64,000 bases of DNA. Source: an uncultured Desulfovibrio sp. (GTDB taxonomy: Bacteria; Desulfobacterota; Desulfovibrionia; Desulfovibrionales; Desulfovibrionaceae). The position numbers were made by a program, and so were the translations under genes. Location: the NCBI RefSeq assembly GCF_902477725.1, contig NZ_CABSIF010000011.1, positions 1-64,000 of the forward strand, read 5' to 3'. How positions within the stretch are numbered: the stretch's first letter is position 1; each line of letters starts with the position of its first letter. Below are positions 60,434 to 64,000 of the stretch, in pieces. The notes under the pieces were generated by a model. The model was not told the DNA's origin. It ran no database searches and worked only from the letters and a program-made list of their open reading frames with translations.

Positions 60434-61333
60434 ATGCCCGAACGTGAACCAGTCGCAGCCGGGCGTTTCTATCCCGCTTCGCCCGGTGAGCTGCAAAAGG
60501 AAATCAGGTCATACCTCACGGCTGGAAAAGCCTTGTCGGCAACTGCGCCCATTGACGCAAAGCGCAAGGCGTCCGCAAGCCTGTGCGGCCTTATGCTTCC
60601 CCATGCTGGCTATGTATACTGCGGCAACGTGCTGGGGGCCGCGCTCATGAGCCCCTGGAACAAAACAACAGCCGGAGCCAGCCTGCCGGAGCGGCTCGTG
60701 CTGCTCTGCCCCAACCACACGGGCAGAGGCGCGCCCCTCGGCGTGTGGCCGGATGGCACGTGGCGTACCCCGCTGGGCAGTGTTGACGTGGATGCGGAAC
60801 TGACCGCCAGCCTGTGCGGCAAGGGCGGTTTTACGCCTGACCTGCACTCGCACCTTGGCGAGCATTCCATAGAAGTCCTGCTGCCTTTTCTGCAATGCAT
60901 GCCGCCGCAGGGAACGCCCGGCGCGACCCGCCGCATCACACCTGTGTGCGTGGGCACCATGCAGCACAAGGCCCTGCAGGATGCGGGGCTTGCGCTGGCG
61001 GAGGTCATCCGCCAGTACGAAAACAAGGGCGAACGGATCGGCATCATCGTCAGCTCCGACATGAACCATTACGAAGACCAAGAAACCACCATGCGCAAGG
61101 ACGCCTTCGCCCTTTCGCAGGCGCTGGCCTGCGACCCGGAAGGTCTGCTCACCATGGTGCAGCGTGAAAAAATCACCATGTGCGGGGCGGCTCCCATGGC
61201 CTTGGCCCTGTTTGCCGCCCGCGCCCTGGGCGAACCGTGGGCGGAACTGTGCCTGTACGACACATCAGCCACGGCATCGGGCGATACCCGCAAGGTGGTG
61301 GGATATGCCGCCCTGCGCTTTGGCCTTGCCTGA
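60434..61333 (+). CDS. AmmeMemoRadiSam system protein B (MEMO1 family)
   Basis: A 299-residue protein of the MEMO1 family, related to class III extradiol dioxygenases. MLPHAGYVYCG, LCPNHTGRG, EHSIEVLLPFLQ and SSDMNHYED carry the conserved His/Asp/Cys positions. In bacteria it often occurs with an AMMECR1 domain and a radical SAM protein; neither is adjacent here. GAGGAG precedes the ATG, 20 bases after gabD. Biochemical role not established. Confidence 0.88.
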   Translation: MPEREPVAAGRFYPASPGELQKEIRSYLTAGKALSATAPIDAKRKASASLCGLMLPHAGYVYCGNVLGAALMSPWNKTTAGASLPERLVLLCPNHTGRGAPLGVWPDGTWRTPLGSVDVDAELTASLCGKGGFTPDLHSHLGEHSIEVLLPFLQCMPPQGTPGATRRITPVCVGTMQHKALQDAGLALAEVIRQYENKGERIGIIVSSDMNHYEDQETTMRKDAFALSQALACDPEGLLTMVQREKITMCGAAPMALALFAARALGEPWAELCLYDTSATASGDTRKVVGYAALRFGLA

Positions 61334-61618
61334 GGGTCCAGCATGACGCCCCGGCACAGATAATTCTTGCCCGTCAGGCACTGCTGCGCGGCAGTGGGGA
61401 ACTAAACCCTGCTGCCGCGTAGTGTTGCGTGATCTGCCGTGTGCATTTTCACCATATTTGACATATGCCACATATCCGGCAAAGGCGCGCCAGCACTTGA
61501 ACAGCGCCGCTATACCTCGCCACGCTCCAATAAAGACAGGCAGCTGAATGCGCCGCATCTCTGGACAGGGGGTGGCAAGTTTGCCACTATGCGGCATCAC
61601 AAAACCAAGGGGATTACC
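61334..61618. other. Intergenic leader with alternative hairpins before the suf-like operon
   Basis: 285 bases. CACTGC/GCAGTG (61379-61384 with 61391-61396) and GCGGCAG/CTGCCGC (61388-61394 with 61412-61418) share bases and cannot form together. Neither has a T tract. The rest should hold the promoter of the three-gene operon that follows. No gene seen. Confidence 0.45.
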
Positions 61619-61945
61619 ATGGAAGTGTGCATCGCGTATCTGCGTGGCAAACCGATCATGCTGGAGCTGCGGGACGGCATAGCCTATCTCGACAACGAGC
61701 CCCAGCCCATCAAATATCTCGACGAAGCAAAGCTCCAGGAATTCAGCGATTCCATCCGGGCCATTCCGTATTCCGCTGATCCTGGCTATGAAGCGCTGGT
61801 CAATTCCAAGCGCGCGGCCTTTATTGTCACCCTGATTGGCAGCGCCGTGGGCGAGGAGTGCGTTTCCAGACTGACCCATATTCTGGATCACGTGCATTAT
61901 GATGTGCTGGAGTATCTGGGCGAAACCGGAGAAGAAGATGCTTGA
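61619..61945 (+). CDS. Unknown 108-residue protein, first gene of the suf-like operon
   Basis: A small acidic soluble protein (VCIAYLRGKPIMLELRDGIA, then helical segments, ending GETGEEDA). No domain recognised. The ATG at 61619 has AAGGGGAT upstream; the frame is open from 61439 but without signals. It overlaps sufC by 8 bases, so the two are coupled, suggesting a role in or control of iron-sulfur cluster assembly. That link is by context only. Confidence 0.78.
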   Translation: MEVCIAYLRGKPIMLELRDGIAYLDNEPQPIKYLDEAKLQEFSDSIRAIPYSADPGYEALVNSKRAAFIVTLIGSAVGEECVSRLTHILDHVHYDVLEYLGETGEEDA

Positions 61946-62732
61946 AATCCGTGACCTGCATGTTTCGGTCAAGGGCACGCCCGTGCTCAAGGGCATTGAT
62001 CTGCACATCTGCCCAGGCGAAACATTCATTCTTTTTGGCCCCAACGGCTCCGGCAAAACCACCCTGCTCATGACCCTCATGGGCTTTGCGGGGTATGAGG
62101 TCACGCAGGGCCAGATCATCTACAAAGGCACAGACATCACCCACGCGCCCATGTACGAGCGTGCGCGCCTCGGCATTGGCATGTCGTTTCAGCGGCCCCC
62201 CACCATCCACGGCCTGCCCACGGGCAAGCTGGTGGAACTGTGCGGGCGCGGGCGCGAAATGGATATAGAGGACATGGCCCGCAAGGTGCATTTTGACCAT
62301 TTTCTCAAGCGCGATGTGAACGCGGGCTTTTCCGGCGGCGAAATCAAGCGCTCCGAACTGCTGCAACTCATGGCCCAGAGGCCCGACCTGCTGCTCTTTG
62401 ACGAGCCGGAATCCGGCGTTGACCTTGAAAACATGGCGCTTGTGGGCAAAACCGTGCGCTACCTGCTTGACGGCACACCCGACCGATGTTGCGCCACGCT
62501 GCGGCAGCGTGAAAAGGTGCGCTCCACCAGCGGTCTTATCATCACCCACACCGGTCATATTCTCGAATACGTCAATGCCCACCGCGGGCAGGTCATGTAT
62601 CAGGGCAAGCTGTGCTGCGAGGCGCGGCCCCGCGAAATTCTGGATCACATCGCTACCCATGGCTATCAGGAATGTCTGCGCTGCCTCACCGGCGACATGC
62701 TTGGCAAAATTGCGGAGGCGCCCCTTAAATGA
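61938..62732 (+). CDS. sufC: Fe-S cluster assembly ATPase SufC
   Basis: A 264-residue ABC ATPase. Walker A GPNGSGKTT lies at about 34-42, Q-loop MSFQRPPTIHG, signature FSGGEIKR, Walker B LLLFDEPESGVDLEN and H-switch IITHTGHIL, all typical of SufC. An additional segment of about 20 residues with CC (DRCCATLRQREKVRST) lies between the D-loop and the H-switch and makes it longer than classical SufC. With the following SufB-type gene it forms a two-gene scaffold system as in archaea and many anaerobes. Confidence 0.92.
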   Translation: MLEIRDLHVSVKGTPVLKGIDLHICPGETFILFGPNGSGKTTLLMTLMGFAGYEVTQGQIIYKGTDITHAPMYERARLGIGMSFQRPPTIHGLPTGKLVELCGRGREMDIEDMARKVHFDHFLKRDVNAGFSGGEIKRSELLQLMAQRPDLLLFDEPESGVDLENMALVGKTVRYLLDGTPDRCCATLRQREKVRSTSGLIITHTGHILEYVNAHRGQVMYQGKLCCEARPREILDHIATHGYQECLRCLTGDMLGKIAEAPLK

Positions 62733-63892
62733 GTTCTGTCAATCTTTCCCGCTTTCAGTTCAGCGGCGGCGAAAACGCCGCACCCATTGAAAACCTCGCA
62801 GCCCTGCCCCGCGAAGATCAGGAACGTCTGGTGCTGGCTGGCATCGATGTGAACGACAGCACCGCCAGCGGCGCGTTCATGCAGCTCAACCACGCTGGCG
62901 TGCACTGCGAAACGCGCCATGAGGGGCTCGACCTCATGGACATCCGCACGGCGCTGAAAAAGTTCGACGGCCTGCCCCAGTATTACTGGAAGCTGCTGAA
63001 TCCCGAAAAGGACGAGTTCACGCGCATGGCGCAGGAGCACTGCAACGGCGGCTACTTTGTGCGGGCGCGCAAGGGCGTCAAAATCGCCCAGCCCGTGCAG
63101 TCCTGCATGTTCATCAAGGGGCACGGCGCGGGCCAGAGCATCCACAATATCGTGATTGTTGAAGAAGGTGCCGAACTGCATATTCTTGGCGGTTGCGCCA
63201 CAGCGCACGATGCCAACGATGCCGCCCATCTGGGCGTGACCGAATATTATGTGGAAAAAGGCGGCAAGCTGACCTTTACCATGATTCACAACTGGGGCAG
63301 CAGCACGACTGTACGCCCCCGTTCCGCCGGGATTGTTGAGGCCGGGGGCGAGTTCCAGAACAACTACATTCTGCTCAAGCCTGTGGGCGACCTGCAAATG
63401 TACCCCACCATGACTCTGGCTGGAGCCGGAGCAGTGGCCCGCTTCAACTCTGTTGTGGTGGCCCCCACAGGCTCCTATGTGGACTGTGGCAACCGCATCG
63501 ACCTTGCGGCCCCCGATACGCGCGGCGAAATCATCTCGCGCGTAGTCACCACGGGCGGCACGGTCATCAACCGGGGCTTTATCGGCGCTTCGGCCGCTCC
63601 CGCCAAGGGGCACCTTGAATGCAAGGGGCTGATTCTTGGCGGCGGGCGCATGCACGCCATCCCCGAGCTGGACAGCAACCAGGACGGCGTGGAGCTTTCG
63701 CACGAGGCCGCGGTGGGCAAGATCGCGCAGGAGGAAATTGAATACCTCATGGCGCGCGGTCTGGACGAAGACGAAGCCGCCGCCACCATTGTGCGGGGCT
63801 TTTTGAACGTGGACATCATGGGCCTGCCCGCCCCGCTGAAAAAGGCCATGGACGAGCAGATTTCCTTGCTGGAAGCAGGCAACGCCATGTAG
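62729..63892 (+). CDS. sufB: SufB/SufD family Fe-S scaffold protein
   Basis: A 387-residue protein of the SufBD family with a C-terminal beta-helix core (NIVIVEEGAELHILGGCATA, GVTEYYVEKGGKLTFTMIHN, GHLECKGLILGGGRMHAIPEL, SHEAAVGKIAQEEIEYLMAR). It is shorter than the ~480-residue SufB and close to the minimal form found with SufC alone. It overlaps sufC by four bases. No sufS, sufD, sufE or sufU lies before the window ends. It should build clusters on SufC-B complexes. Confidence 0.92.
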   Translation: MSSVNLSRFQFSGGENAAPIENLAALPREDQERLVLAGIDVNDSTASGAFMQLNHAGVHCETRHEGLDLMDIRTALKKFDGLPQYYWKLLNPEKDEFTRMAQEHCNGGYFVRARKGVKIAQPVQSCMFIKGHGAGQSIHNIVIVEEGAELHILGGCATAHDANDAAHLGVTEYYVEKGGKLTFTMIHNWGSSTTVRPRSAGIVEAGGEFQNNYILLKPVGDLQMYPTMTLAGAGAVARFNSVVVAPTGSYVDCGNRIDLAAPDTRGEIISRVVTTGGTVINRGFIGASAAPAKGHLECKGLILGGGRMHAIPELDSNQDGVELSHEAAVGKIAQEEIEYLMARGLDEDEAAATIVRGFLNVDIMGLPAPLKKAMDEQISLLEAGNAM

Positions 63893-63978
63893 TAGGGGCT
63901 GGTTTTGCGGCCCGCCCAACGCTGCCTGATACGCGCACTTGACCGAAGCCAGCCTTGCAGCTATATTTCCCCTCCTTG

Positions 63979-64000
63979 GGGCCTATAGCTCAGTTGGTAG
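63979..64000 (+). tRNA. 5' part of a tRNA gene, cut by the window edge
   Basis: GGGCCTA (acceptor strand), TA, then GCTCAGTTGGTAG (D arm) fit the first 22 bases of a tRNA. The anticodon is outside the window, so the identity cannot be given. Confidence 0.85.

Overview
The window looks like a chromosomal piece of a sulfate-reducing deltaproteobacterium, most likely Desulfovibrio (D. desulfuricans-like). This is inferred from moderately high GC, the gene content (two-gene SufC/SufB set, WbaP plus family-9 glycosyltransferase, a DVU0772-like protein, YajC-SecD-SecF), and many long, strong intrinsic terminators. No ribosomal RNA, phage, transposase or CRISPR is visible. A tRNA begins at the right edge.

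Left part (1-12.4 kb). A structured non-coding stretch is followed by a ZraSR-like two-component pair. Divergent from it is a sigma54 promoter driving a SHOCT membrane protein, a 57-residue His/Gly-rich exported peptide and a ZraP-like Met/His-rich periplasmic protein. Then come an unknown protein, a universal stress protein, hisC-cmk, a TPR protein with its own sigma54-type promoter, a membrane protein resembling putative phage-abortive-infection proteins, and a DUF486-TauE pair.

Middle (12.4-45 kb). Two paralogous chemoreceptors flank an AlkA-like glycosylase, the DUF711/ACT pair and lysS, whose probable GTG start lies in a leader that can fold over its ribosome binding site. An envelope cluster follows (lolC-lolD-bamA-amiC-skp-fabZ). 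Next are wbaP plus a glycosyltransferase, a 117-bp tandem repeat, a polar amino-acid ABC transporter, a 907-residue membrane protein with a CCHC zinc-knuckle-like motif, a MoaE-like protein, and yajC-secD-secF with a small structured element between secD and secF.

Right part (45-64 kb). Here lie an alpha/beta hydrolase, an MtaD-type deaminase, and an aldonate-catabolic operon (GntP-type permease, DapA-type aldolase, YjhG/YagF-type dehydratase) divergent from an IclR regulator with a clear palindromic operator. These are followed by an Hpt protein, an amidohydrolase-YitT-TauE run, pyrB-pyrC, an aldehyde dehydrogenase, a MEMO-family protein, and a suf-like operon (unknown 108-residue protein, SufC, SufB).

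The most interesting signal is upstream of pyrB: a 37-codon open frame whose stop codon lies inside a strong terminator hairpin 22 bases before pyrB. This is the architecture of enterobacterial pyrL/pyrBI UTP-sensitive attenuation. Other points of interest are the metal-sensing cluster in which sensor and exported peptide share an HGPHG motif, the lysS leader, the CCHC protein and the BamA with an extra N-terminal domain.
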